DNA of 64,000 nucleotides from Bugulina stolonifera. Lineage: Eukaryota > Bryozoa > Gymnolaemata > Cheilostomatida > Bugulidae. A program made the position numbers and the translations under genes. Below the pieces are notes generated by a model that did no database searches, was not told where the DNA came from, and was given only the letters and a program-made list of their open reading frames with translations. The stretch covers positions 23,971,233 to 24,035,232 of the forward strand of contig OW285188.1 in NCBI GenBank assembly GCA_935421135.1. The letters run 5' to 3'. Positions 35,942 through 47,900 of this stretch are shown one piece after another; positions within the stretch are counted from its first letter, which is position 1; every line of letters begins with the position of its first letter.

Positions 35942-38216
35942 TCTGTATAGTCTATAGTGGTGACAGTTAATGAGCTGATGCCACTTTCAAGTCTGTAATG
36001 CCAGTAGTCACTATGATGTCAACCTTATATACAATCTAGTGAAGTCCAAGATAGAATATCAACACCACAGGTGACACAGTTGGCGATATTCCTGTATATC
36101 CAAGTAGGTCTACCTAATATTCATGAAAATAATGCTAATGATAGTTGCATATAAACACTAATAGACATGTGGAAGAGTGTTATACCTTATATACAAACTG
36201 AAGCATTTGTATCCGCCAGCAGCATAAAGTGTTGGACTATTTTTAAAGTTTGGTGTCATCAAATAATACATTCTAAACAGCATCCCGAGAATGTATTGCG
36301 TTTGGTTTGAGGTGTAATCCAAAAGGAAGGAGTTCTAGAAACAAAATCTAGTTTGGCTGTTCATATTTGTCATAGACCTCTATGTATTGTAGTACTTGTC
36401 ATAGACCTCTGTGTAGCATTTGTCATAAACCTCTATGTAGTTTTGGAGAGATGAGCACATCCATCCAGCCACTATTTAAATTGGAGCATTACCAACATAA
36501 ATATTGTACAGTGACTCAAAAGGCATATTAATATTGTATTTACAATGCATTGTACATGTACATTGTGCAAAGGTCTAACTCTGAATTGTTGACTTTGTCT
36601 ACTTTCCATAATAGCCTACAAATAACAAGTGTTATATACTTTTATATCACCCATGTTGAAGTAGCAATTACAAAGTTTACGAAAGCAATAAATAGGGAGG
36701 TGTAGTGGAGAGCTTGAAGTTTGGTTTATGATGCTGGGAACTACGCTGGCTTGGCATACCCTAGCTAAGCTTCATGTTTTATAACTTCTATACTGGGTGT
36801 AACATAATTGCAAAATTACCACTACGATAAGTGTGCAGAGTGGAACCCATACTAGCTAGGACCAGGGGGTTTGGATGTAGAAGTAGATTATATTAAAGCT
36901 CCTCAACTTCAGTCCTAGGGGAATTTACCATGTAGAGATATAAAAACAACAATTAAGCCTGCGATTTATTATGAAACCACTGCTGAGTTCGAGATGAAAA
37001 AATATACTATATTAATACATGTTCATGTAATTGTACCATATACACTAAACATATTATATGCTTATAGTTGTGTTATTACGTGCCCAGGCTCCTATATTTA
37101 TCTTGACACAGCCACCAATCGATCCCAATTATAATATCGCTTAGCGCTACACTAATCTTTATTATTATGATGTTATATACTAACTCTTTTGAAGGTACAA
37201 TAATGATTGATTTGACATCATTGGCTAACCCACATGTTACTCTTTCTTTTGATGTCCTCACTGGTACCATTGTGACTTATGTAAATAATGTATACATGTA
37301 ACAATAACAATAAATCAGTTTTGGTATGCATGGGGTAGTACTTGCCGTAACTACTTATAATTATAATAGCAAATTAATAGAGAAGACAACTTCCTCAGCA
37401 TAAATTTTAATAAGGAGCTCAAGCTGTCACATACATGGAATATTATATAATATATACCTCTAGTTCTGCGGTATCCTGTGCTATGTTATTATTAAAATGG
37501 GTCATTATGATTATACTATTGTGGTATTTTAGAATACAAAGTTCCAATCTGCTGATACATGCCTCTGAACTAACTGCTACTTACACAAATATATCCATAT
37601 CTACTATAAATTCTACTGTAGTACTTGTTTGGTGCCGGTACTCTTATTGCATACTATTGTTATGTTTATTGTCTTTTGGCGTACTACCTCGATCCTCAAT
37701 ATCTCAACTGTGGCAGCATAATCCTCTTGACTTACGCTAGGAAATACTGGTCTACAGTAACAATCAAGAATAATAGAATTAATGCAAGTATTTAGTAGTT
37801 ACACTCACTGATAGATAATGCAATAAAATATGCGTTTGTGTGTGGGTGTGGATTTTACACATTTCAATTTCATAGCTGGTGAGTTTAGATTACTCTTACT
37901 GTCATTGAATACTCGATGTAAGTCAGTGAGGTTCAGCATTTGAATCATAACCACTTTCAACAAATCTAATCTTGTAGTAGAGTAGTAGACTGACTGGGTT
38001 GCAAATCAGTCAGGGAGTCTCCTGTGGAATCAGGAAGACCTGGAAACTTCATGAGATGATAGCAAGCAATGGTACCTCAGAATTTACCTCAGATGAGGTA
38101 GGACTCCACCATCAATTTCATGCAAATCTATAAGGGAGCCTCTAGTTTTAACTATTTTTTGGACTAGGGGGTCTGCAATATTTACAGTATATCACTGTTT
38201 AGGATTGGAAGTTGGT

Positions 38217-39510
38217 TTCTCATCTTATCTCACGAATTGTTCGTGGCAGGAAACTAGAGTGGTAAATGCATTTTTTGGCTAATATTGAGGTTGGCTCTCC
38301 TCTGGCAGCTGCTCTAGTGGTCATTGTTACCATCTCTCTGTCACCCACAATATCATCATATGCTCTGGATAGAGTGGAATGTTGTTCTTCATTCTGAAGA
38401 ATCCTGATCAGTAGACACAGGCGATGGTTTTTTCTTCTATTTTCAAGGGTCCGGATCTCTAACTGATCTCTCGCCTCTGATACACTGTCAGTACGCCCCC
38501 TTAGGTTTGCTATAAATCGTATGGCACTGTTCTGGATGAGTTCTATATCATGGATCTTGTTCTTAGTTGAAGGGTCCCATACTACATCTGCATACTCAAG
38601 TATAGGTCTGCATATACTTGTGTAAGCCAGTAGCTTGGCCTCTTTTGGAGCATGGTACATTAAATGTTTGATTCCTCCAAGTATTTTACGAGACTTTAGG
38701 CGTATTCGGAAACTGGTACTGGTTCATATAGCACTGGTCTAACTATCCGAATACAACTTGAGCGTTCAGGCGTGACTAGTGCTTGCTCTGAAGGGAAATC
38801 CCCTCGCTAAGTGAATATACCTTATATTATTATTGCCAGGCATGGCTTGCCTTGCGTTATAGCTAGCCCTATATTATTGAATAAAATATATTGTTATTGC
38901 CGCAGATTGCTATTTATAAGCTTGCACGGTGCAATATCCGAATACGCCTTTTGTGCATTTCTCGTGTATATGCTGATTAAACTTAAGATCTGATTGAGTT
39001 GTTACTCCTAGGTATTTGACGGTTTCTGTCCATTCAAGACATGCAGTGCCTAATTTGTATTGAGGTATGGGTGTTACTCTTCCAAAGTTTATAGCTAGGC
39101 ATTTCTTTTCATCGAATGGCATTTTCCATTTTGTAGACCACTCGTGTACAGCGTTGATGTTATTTTGGAACATTTTTGCGTCCTCATTTGTATTTACAGT
39201 TTGGTAAAGTAGAGTGTCATCAGCATAAAGGCTAAATTTACATGACAGCAGGTCTGGAAGGTCATTAATATAGCACAAAAACAAAGTTGGTCCAAGTACA
39301 GAACCCTGTGGCACTCCTGAGGTTACTGTGCACTTTTGTGAGTTAGTTCCTTTGAGCACAACGGATTGCTCTCTGTCAGAGAGAAAATCATGTATCCAGT
39401 TTAAAAGGTATCCATTTATCCCTGGTATTTGTTTTAGTTTTTGAAGTAACATTAAATGTGGTACCTTGTCAAAAGCTTTTTAAAAAAGTTTTTTGAAGTC
39501 CATGGTAGTA
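38217..39510 (-). pseudogene. 5'-truncated LINE (CR1/Jockey-like) reverse transcriptase, split by a MITE
   Basis: Minus-strand reading starts at KAFDKVPH (just after a stop, about 39485) and contains SGVPQGSVLGPTLFLCYIND, the YADD catalytic box (SLYADDTLLYQ), MPFDEKKC and VKYLGV, up to about 38953. It resumes at about 38694 with SRKILGG and LAYTSICRPILEYADVVWDP and runs to a stop near 38220. A 252-bp element lies between. If that insert and one 3-bp duplicate are ignored, the two halves are in the same frame, so the LINE was open across this point when hit. Endonuclease and N-terminal RT are missing. Confidence 0.88.
38695..38952. mobile_element. 252-bp MITE inserted in the LINE
   Basis: The element (38698-38949) begins AGGCGTATTCGGA and ends with its exact reverse complement, TCCGAATACGCCT (13-bp terminal inverted repeats). 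It is flanked by TTT on both sides, a 3-bp target duplication. A third copy of the end motif, ATCCGAATAC, lies inside at about 38746. It has no coding capacity. A 3-bp duplication fits Harbinger- or CACTA-like transposition. Confidence 0.85.
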
Positions 39511-40225
39511 GTACAAATAATCAGATTAAATCACCCAGATGACAGAGCCACTCGACTCACTGGCAGTCTGGTACCAGCAGTAGAGTGGAGAGTGATTGAT
39601 ATTGGGAATGGCTCTTATCTGATTTGTTAGGACTCATTACATTGATTACTTACTCTGTGTCAGAGTGATGACTCTGCTCTGAGTTTGTACCATAGAGGTT
39701 TGTACAGCAGACGATCTAGTAAGTCGTGTGATCTCCTGACGCAATAGGAGATAAACAGAATAAAACGATTACTGGGAAGGCGAGAACTATACAACAGCGA
39801 ACACATCACATTGTTTATAAGTTGCTAACGATATTTGCAGGTTGCACTTGCTGGTTTCCGTTTTATTTTTTCTAAATTTCAAACATTTGGAAGCGTGAAT
39901 ACAAATAGTAGTCAAATACTAGTAGTAGTCAAACTCAAATCTATCTCTTTATTTCACGTTATCATTTTTGTCATTGATCCTAACTAAAAAACTACCTATT
40001 CCTATAGTTAAGCATAACGAGTAACGGCTGACAAAGAGTGACTTGGCAAGACTATCACTATTGAATTAGTATTATTAATTAAGATGGAAAATGTTATGTC
40101 TATTTTTATTTATTAAAATTAATTATTTAATTAGAGAGGTTAGGAAATTCAACTGAAAATTAAGTTAGAAGTAATTTTAAACGACTTAATATTTCTTAGG
40201 GCGTGTCTCATTGTTAGACAGTGGT

Positions 40226-40312
40226 TTTTTTTTTTTTTTTTTTTTGCATTTTCTCACAGAGACCGCACTTAAAAGTGCGTAAAGTCGTGAGAACTCGATT
40301 GTTTTTTTTTTT
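40226..40312. repeat. T-runs around a short hairpin
   Basis: A run of about 22 T ends near 40246, and a second run of 12 T lies at about 40302-40313. Between them CGCACTT-AA-AAGTGCG forms a 7-bp stem. Confidence 0.8.
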
Positions 40313-40494
40313 TTCAATTTTATGTTAAAAGTGCTATTTTTGTAATCTTTTTCTTTGTTATATGATATTTATATATATATGTATTTTTTTTTATGTTTTG
40401 TGATATATGTGTTATTATTAGTCTCAGTCATTCATTCAGACCGTAGCTCTCTCAGGGTTCTGGGCCAAAATGAGGAATAAAAGATATTTGTTCT

Positions 40495-40766
40495 GATGTG
40501 TGGTGTATATGTATTAACGGCCTGTGGTTAGCAGGGTTAAGGGTAGAATATTCTTATCTCAATTCTTACCTCAATTATTTTAGAACACTCGTATACTACC
40601 ATGGGTGGTATAAAAGCCGAGTGCCTCTTTCACTGAGGCATCTGTTTAGTACAGTGGTATTTACAGAATTCTAGCATGTAGCTATTCTGTGATTAATTTT
40701 GTTGAGACCCTATCTTAAGGTCTCTTATGCTTCGAGGGAGGAAACTGTTGTAATATACTGCAGATG
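40495..40766 (+). mobile_element. solo-LTR-like unit
   Basis: The 264-bp block 40499-40762 starts TGTGGTGTATAT and ends ATATACTGCA (TG...CA with a short inverted similarity). It is flanked by GATG on both sides (40495-40498, 40763-40766). It contains a good TATA box, TATAAAAG, at 40609-40616. No internal retrotransposon coding sequence lies next to it, so it would be a solo LTR left by recombination. The 4-bp duplication alone is weak evidence. Confidence 0.5.
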
Positions 40767-41519
40767 ATGCTTGGATAGAGGTGGGCTCTCCTCTTTTGGC
40801 TGCCCTTGTTTTCGTGGTTATAAATATAACAGATTATAGCTACATGTACATGTGACGTGTGAAATTATTTTACAAGTATAGTATAAGACCGACATCACCT
40901 TGTCAGGTGTGATCTGATATTATTGTAAATCCTATTGTGCTATGTACTCCCAAGTGTTAGCCTAGTTTCAAGTAGAAACAAGACCAGAAGACTTCTAGAC
41001 AGTTCTAGAAGTATAGGAGTGAACATAAGTAGAAATATATGTAGCCTGTATTTACACATGCATATCCACTTATGTAGCCTAGATATACATGTATATATAC
41101 ATATATATATATTTCTATATTTCAAGCTATAATTTGGTGTAGTTTGATTTGCATGAAATCTACTTTTACCCGAATTCTTCAAGCTCATATGTTGACCATG
41201 AGTCATTCAAAGTGCATGGACATAACTTAACCGATAGTGACCAATTATGTGACTGAATGCCATTCTTCATTGGGAGCTAGTGGTTTTACGTTTTTTCCTA
41301 CTGCTCCACTTTCGGCACACCACTTTTGCCCCCTAGGTGGTTTTATGTGACTATGATCTTCACATAAATAACAAAGTATGTACATCGTACTATTAGTTGG
41401 TGTGGTTCTTAATATGCTGAAGTTGTACCAAAGCTTTGAAGATAAAGGAGCCGAGTCTTTAGTACATGTATTTGTTCTATTTACAAATAAATGTGATTTT
41501 GTAGTATACTTAATGCACT

Positions 41520-44500
41520 ATGGCACTTCCTAATATGCCAAGTGTATACACTACGAGGAAAAATATCTATGAGGCTGCAATAGTGAGAAGAAGGACACAA
41601 GAAGATGATCTTCGTGACAGCTGGCAAGACACTGCCCGATACTTCAGTAACGCTGAAATTCATTCGTCTAAAGATGCTAACTGGACTTCAAAGGCTACCT
41701 TCCAAAGCAGGTGTGATGCAATTGTTGACACAGTTCGAGTTCTCTTTTTGCTAGGCCACAATTTTAGTTACAGCTTTTTTCTGTCTATCACCAAATCATA
41801 TCATGGAGAAAGTTGTACCATTTATATAAACAGTAATAATATAATGTTTACAGCTTTCTTGTGCACTGCATAACCTATTGGTAGTAATAAAATGGTAAAC
41901 TATTCTTAAACTATTGATACAAAATTGATCTTGCATAAAACATGTGTGAGATATTTGAGATTAAATGTTAAAGTAATTATTCGTATTAGGCCTACATATT
42001 TTTGAATTTATGTTTTAGCATGGATGCTTACAAGAAAAATTATGAAAAAGACACTAAATCGTTAAATATGGCACGGAGACGCAGTAAACTGGCAGCTCTC
42101 TACCAGCAAGAGCTGAATCAATATGAAGTATTATATTTATTGTTATAACAATTATTACTTATTCTATCATACATTTTCATGATGTGAACAACTTGTCAAG
42201 TGTCAAAACTAGATTGCTCCAAGTATTGCAGTACTGAGTACAGTTTGTCTTGTTCAGTATTGACATGTACATATCCTATCAACACGTTTCTGTGTGCCTG
42301 TTTACAAGGATGTCACTAAGGATCCTATCCGGCAGTTTACTAGTGTTTTATACGTACCAAATATGCTGTGATCATTGTGTGATATTCTTACCATGCCTTT
42401 TTCACCCATACATATGTACAATATAACCATGGGGTGGGGATTGTAAAGTGTAAACTGTGGCAATATTTAGAAAATGTAACGCTGATTAAGACTGAACAAA
42501 GAAAAGAACCCGATTGTTATTTTATGGTTTTAGGCAGAATTAAAGGGCTTTAGTTTAGACAACATGGGTAGACTGAACCAAATGAAGGAACGGAGTGAAT
42601 CTCTTCGATCTGCCAGAGAGGAGGAGAGAAAGCAAGTAGCTGATGAGAAACTATATGAACATTTCAGGCAAAACTGCCCCGATATACGAAAGGTGTTGTT
42701 ACGATGAGCTTGTTATACTTTTTGACTGCTGCGCAGTTAGAGTTTGTACAATGTATTAATTATTATACATGACCACATGTTGTACCAGTAATTGACTTAT
42801 GGAAAAGTCATTTACTTCAAATATTACATAGTACCATTCTCTATCTTACAAGTCATTGCGTATTTGTATTTTCAATGTATATGGCTGCCATAATGTAAAT
42901 ATATATGACAGTCATATACATTGTAAATATATAATTGTAAATATATATGACAGTCATATAGAGGTAAATTGTGGAGTACCTGAGTTAACTATTCTCTTGT
43001 AGCTGGAGTCTGAACAGTTTAAAAACCATGTCATAGATAAATGGTCAGATCAAAGGGAGGAGAGGCAGATGGTAGGTGTCACATGTTCATTTATAAACAG
43101 GATGTATTTATGGGCGATTGTTGGTGGAATCTCTAGGGGCATAATAGTAGGGGCAAGAGCGTAATAGATGGCAATGAAATGATGACGTGAGTGGTTACAG
43201 ACAAGTAGACAGTCCCCCCTACTATGCTACCATGTTGGGGTCATCGATTGGGATAGATTGTAACCTTTAAAGTTCATGTATATGCTGTATGAGTTTAGAG
43301 TTGTCTACATGCCTACAACTCATTAGTACATGTATATGGTATCCGGTTGTAAGCTATTCGCCATGAGGCAACCTCCAAATTGGGAAATGACGAAATCACC
43401 TTTTTTATATTTCTAAATCAGGATGAATTAGGATTTATACACTTTTCACCCCTCTCCAATAACTATCCTATACTGATAGAAATGTCTGTGACATTTATGT
43501 AATATATTCTATATTGACACTCATAACAGTTGCCTTGATATCTAAGTCAAGTTGTATTCATTCAATGATGAGGTAGATTATATTTCCAGGCACTGGAAGA
43601 AGAGAGGTTGAGGGAAGAGGCCATTGAAGAGAGAATGGAAGCTGACAGAGTGCGTAGCTTGGAGCAACAGAGGATTATGGAGCAGAAACGGTTAGACAAT
43701 GAGTTGCAACTGAAAGAAATACTAAAGGAACAGATGGCTGAACTTAAAACAAGAGAGCAGGAGGTGTGTATCACTTGTATATATACATGTACATTGTATA
43801 TATACATGCACGTTGTATATATACATGTACGTTGTATATATACATGTACGTTGTATATATACATGACTGTACAGTACATTGTATATGCATGTACAGTACG
43901 TTGTATATACATGTACATTGTATATATACATGTACATTGTACATATACATGTACGTTGTATATATACATGTACAGTACATTGTATATACATGTACATTGT
44001 ATATATACATGTACGTTGTATATATACATGTACATGTACATTGTGTATATACATATGTACATCTACATTGTATATATTTGTCTTTTTTTTGGTGGTGATT
44101 TGATGTCTAGAACATATGCACTTATATCATGCTAAGACCTGACTAAAATTTAAACTAAGAATTTTTTTGCAGTCCAAGTTAAGTATTAGCATTGATAAGT
44201 GAAACTAAGCAAGTCACGGTCACATGGGTGTGTCAGTTGTTGACTTCTGTCATCATTCCTAGGCGGAGCTTATCAAAAAACAACAAGAAGATTTACTGAG
44301 AAACCAATGGGAGATAGAACAGATGGAGGAGCAGCGTAGGTTGGACGAGATCGAACACAAGAAACAAGAGTTGGGGTAAATAATAATGCCTTGTGTAGAT
44401 GTATAGGGGATTTATGTCTGGGGTCTTATGTGATGAGGCTAAGGTGTTAGCCTGAGTTCCGGTTGTCTGTGCTCTGCAAATGTCAGACAAAGCTCTATTG

Positions 44501-47111
44501 ATCACAGAGCATTTTTTTCTCTTGCTGTTTGTCACTTATGTACCATGGTAATATTACACAGAGGTCACAGCCAATACTTTCTTTGTTTGAACTTTTGTCT
44601 GGGTGATATTTACCAAGTATATTTGTTCTCAGTCATTCTATAATGTCAGACAATAAGCTTTTTACACTGAAAAAATATTTTGCTCTTGTTGAAAGCTGTT
44701 TGAGTGATCTTACTCACATGTTATAACAAGTGCAAGTATCTCACTTTATCGTAACGTTTTGTTATTCAGGAAACTATATCTTTATGGGCAGAAATATTAT
44801 AAATTATGGTTGGCCTAATCGGTGTAATACACAGTCATGTCATACACAGTCATGTCATACTATCTGCTGTTACTACTAAACCTACGCACTCTATGATACG
44901 TGGGTCAGATAGCCTGTTATACTATAGATGTACGTACAACATGAATATAGTGCTGCCACTGTAACTGTGAACTGGATGTTTATGCAGTCGAGTCCTCTTG
45001 CGCCAGCATACGGCTGCTCTGAGAAGGAAGTCAAGGCAGATAATGGAGGAACTGGAACAAGACAGGAAACTGCTCGAATCTCTGATGGAAAAGGAGGCTG
45101 AGGAGATTACTGTGAGAACGGCGAGAAAGGAAAAGGCTAGGGCTGATGCTGCTTGGATGAAGGAGGTATACTAGACATATTATCTTGGAGTTGCAGGTGA
45201 ACAAAGAGCTTATTGCAGTGTTGCTGGGTGGACTGTTAAGCCTACATATACTGTACATGTGTGTTGTTGCTACAGTATATTATATTATGTTATACAACAT
45301 AATACTACTGATAGTCTGTAGTGTAGCTCTGCAATGGTAATAGAATGTCTCTCTGTTCTCTGAAGGTTATTGAAGATCAGTTGAGGTTGGAGAAAGAGCG
45401 AGAAGCTGAGCTGGACATGCTCTACCAGTAGGTTATAACATCATTGTATTCCTTGGTTACTCCGCTTTTCTACTCCATATTTATTGTGGAATGTTACATT
45501 TTGCTATTACTGATTATTCCTATGGTTAGTTAGTTTATTATTGTAAATTCTAAATACGCTTTGTATATGAGTGGGCAAGAGTTTCATATGCGTATATCTA
45601 TTTGTAGCTGCATACACAATGCATGTGAATAAATAATATTATCCTAGTATCTATACATCAATGAGATCTGATTCAAAAGGTAACATGTCTGGTAGGAATT
45701 GCTCAGTGGACATCGTGAATTGAATGGTGTCTATTTTAGGGATGAGGCTGCACGCTTGTGGAGTCAGAGAGAAGAGGAATGGAGTAAGGAAAGAGTAGCG
45801 AGACAGAGACTCATGCAGGATGTTAGTAGAAATGGTGTTGATGATGTTATAGCTGTTGTTTACTTACGCTCTTTCTGATGACATTTTAATAACCAGTTAG
45901 AAATGAGCTAGAGGTGTTCAGTACAATTATTATATAACCTACAGGTGTTGGCTGGGCGCCAGGAGCAAATACAGTCAAAGATGGCCGAGTTGAAGAGACA
46001 GCAGCAAGAGTCACTAGAGAGGAGAGAAGAGTTGATAAAAGATATGGAGAAGGCGAATGAGCTGACACAAAGAGAGCGAGAGCAAACGCAGAGACAAAAA
46101 GAACATCAGAAAGAAGAACTAAATGCTCAGGTATACAGTATATTATATTGCATGGGGATGAGGTCTCCCGATGCTCTGTGCTACTATATTGCACACTATA
46201 ATATGGATAACATGGCATTAGTGGATTCTCTTTATATCTCACCTGTTTGTCTATATTTTAAAAATTAACATTGAAGCCTCTTCTCTTTGGTCGCGGGTAC
46301 AGTCAAAGTCATTTACTTGACGGACAGGATGATTATTTCTGTTACAGTCCTATGTACATCAGCGATTGTCTAGTGCAATAGATAGTGTTACTACTTGATT
46401 TACTTATGTAAATAATAGTATGATATACTGTACTGAATGCCTTAAATATTTCTATATGAGAGCTATAATTGTGATGGATAGAGAGCAGTAATATAATCGA
46501 GTATAATAGAGTATATTATAATGTATTGCAATTGTTTAGATATCTGCAAGAAGGGATCAACAAGAAAGAGGTGTTATAGATGAAATAGCACATATAGAGG
46601 AGGAGAAGAGGGCAGAACAAGATTATGATGAGTTGCTACGCCAAGAAGCTGAAAGATTGAGGCTGCAAGGCTACCAACCACAGGTATAATATTATGTGCA
46701 TGTACACTGTGTCTTAGTACTTAGTACCATATTTTTGCTGTTAAGGAGTTATCTTATACTAATTGTAGAGGAGACAAATCCTCAAGTAGCATCATATTAT
46801 GGAAACGTCAAGTTTATGCCGTAGGCGTGCAAATACATGTATAATGCCTAACCAGTGAGTTGGCCTACTTATTGTCTTCACGACCTCTTGGAGCGGCCTG
46901 GGTTGTAAATAAAAATCCCAAGATGGCCTGGCTCAAAAATAAGGATTTTGCTGTGGGCCCAAGCATTCTTGAGCAAGTTGGCCTGTGCCGATGTTTAGGT
47001 ATATATAGAACTAGTGGGTATTTTTCTACATTCCCATTCAGAAGTTATTGACCACTTTAACATACTATCTTGCAGATCCACAGTAGAAGGGGCAAATCAG
47101 CATGGCAATGA
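41520..47111 (+). CDS. TCHP: trichoplein (centriolar coiled-coil protein)
   Basis: Twelve exons: 41520-41710, 42019-42127, 42534-42692, 43003-43071, 43590-43763, 44263-44375, 44988-45165, 45366-45427, 45740-45821, 45945-46130, 46540-46683, 47076-47111. Phases agree, giving 500 residues (human 498). Trichoplein is a TPH-domain coiled coil at the mother centriole; in vertebrates it activates Aurora A to block ciliogenesis and anchors intermediate filaments. The start MALPNMPS, the segment WQDTARYFSNAEIHSSKDAN and the end GYQPQ...KSAWQ all track the human protein. Between them lies nearly unbroken Glu/Lys/Arg/Gln-rich helix, with LGRVLLRQHTAALRRKSRQI and VLAGRQEQIQSKM as recognisable family blocks. 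It is transcribed toward SYK; AATAAA lies 50 bp past the stop (47161). Confidence 0.95.
43775..44090. repeat. 19-bp palindromic minisatellite in TCHP intron 5
   Basis: The unit is about TATATATACATGTACGTTG, repeated roughly 15 times with length variants (17-28 bp). Every copy contains the self-complementary core TACATGTA or a near variant. It begins about 12 bp after the exon 5 donor. Long open frames on both strands here are artefacts of the repeat. Confidence 0.92.
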
Positions 47112-47900
47112 TAGTACTGAATAACTGACACCAAGGCTTGGCCAATCCGTCCAGAATGTTAATAAAATGGTTCATATCATCAGTCAGTGGTCTAGTATTT
47201 CACATGCACATGTACATGTAGATATTGACCATAAAGAATGTAGTTAGACTTATTTGAGTGACTGCAGTTTAGGAGAAAAGGTCACCGTGATGGTTTTGGT
47301 TTTCCGTTTTAATACTACTGTAAAAATGAACATAATACTGCAACTTACTAGATTGTGTATTACATGTACAATATTTCTGGTTTATTTGTTTGAGTATATT
47401 GTGTTCCATGTTGTTCCAGCTATACCTGATTCTATTACTACTTAGCCTGTTAAACTTCATTAATGGGCTTGCAAGTCTCATCCTTTATTACCAGTTAGCA
47501 TGTTTTTTTACAAAATAATAGTTTTAATTCATAGTAGCAATATTTTACAATTATGTGTATATTTATATTCATAAAATATAATTAATCTATCTTGACAAAA
47601 GTTTTGCATAAATTGTTTCTTGAGAAACATCTACACAATGAGAGCTCAGCTCTCAAGTGGAAGTACTTTTAAATGATGACTATAGCAAAAAAGTGTTCTA
47701 TTGTTGGTTGGTTAATATCATAGCAATTAGATGCTTGGGTGTTGGTGAATATATATAATATAGGTTATAGTTGGAGCAGTACAAAATACATGATATTAGG
47801 ACATAATCATCTTAGCTGGGAAAGGTCCAAGTTGTACCAGCACAGGTAGATTATAAGAGTTGCTATCTATCTTTGGTGGGTGAATACAGCAGGGTGGTAA
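47112..47900. other. convergent 3' region TCHP / SYK
   Basis: Both genes end here, about 790 bp apart. AATAAA at 47161-47166 (plus) suits TCHP. On the minus strand AATAAA lies at about 47483-47488, some 410 bp past the SYK stop. No further gene was seen. Confidence 0.55.

Larger units (their letters stand above)
35942..41519. other. intergenic region with transposable elements
   Basis: It separates the divergently transcribed GRAMD2B and TCHP genes. From left to right: AT-rich spacer, a tandem CATAGACCTCTATGTA-like repeat (about 36370-36440), a truncated LINE interrupted by a MITE (38.2-39.5 kb), T-runs (40.23-40.31 kb) and a solo-LTR-like unit (40.5-40.76 kb). No host gene was seen. Confidence 0.6.

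Noticed and set aside
43562..44135. Several 75-175-codon open frames on both strands full of Tyr/Ile/Cys/His/Thr repeats
   Set aside because: They arise from the TACATGTA minisatellite in TCHP intron 5. Only the first 50-60 codons of one (43590-43763) are real TCHP exon.
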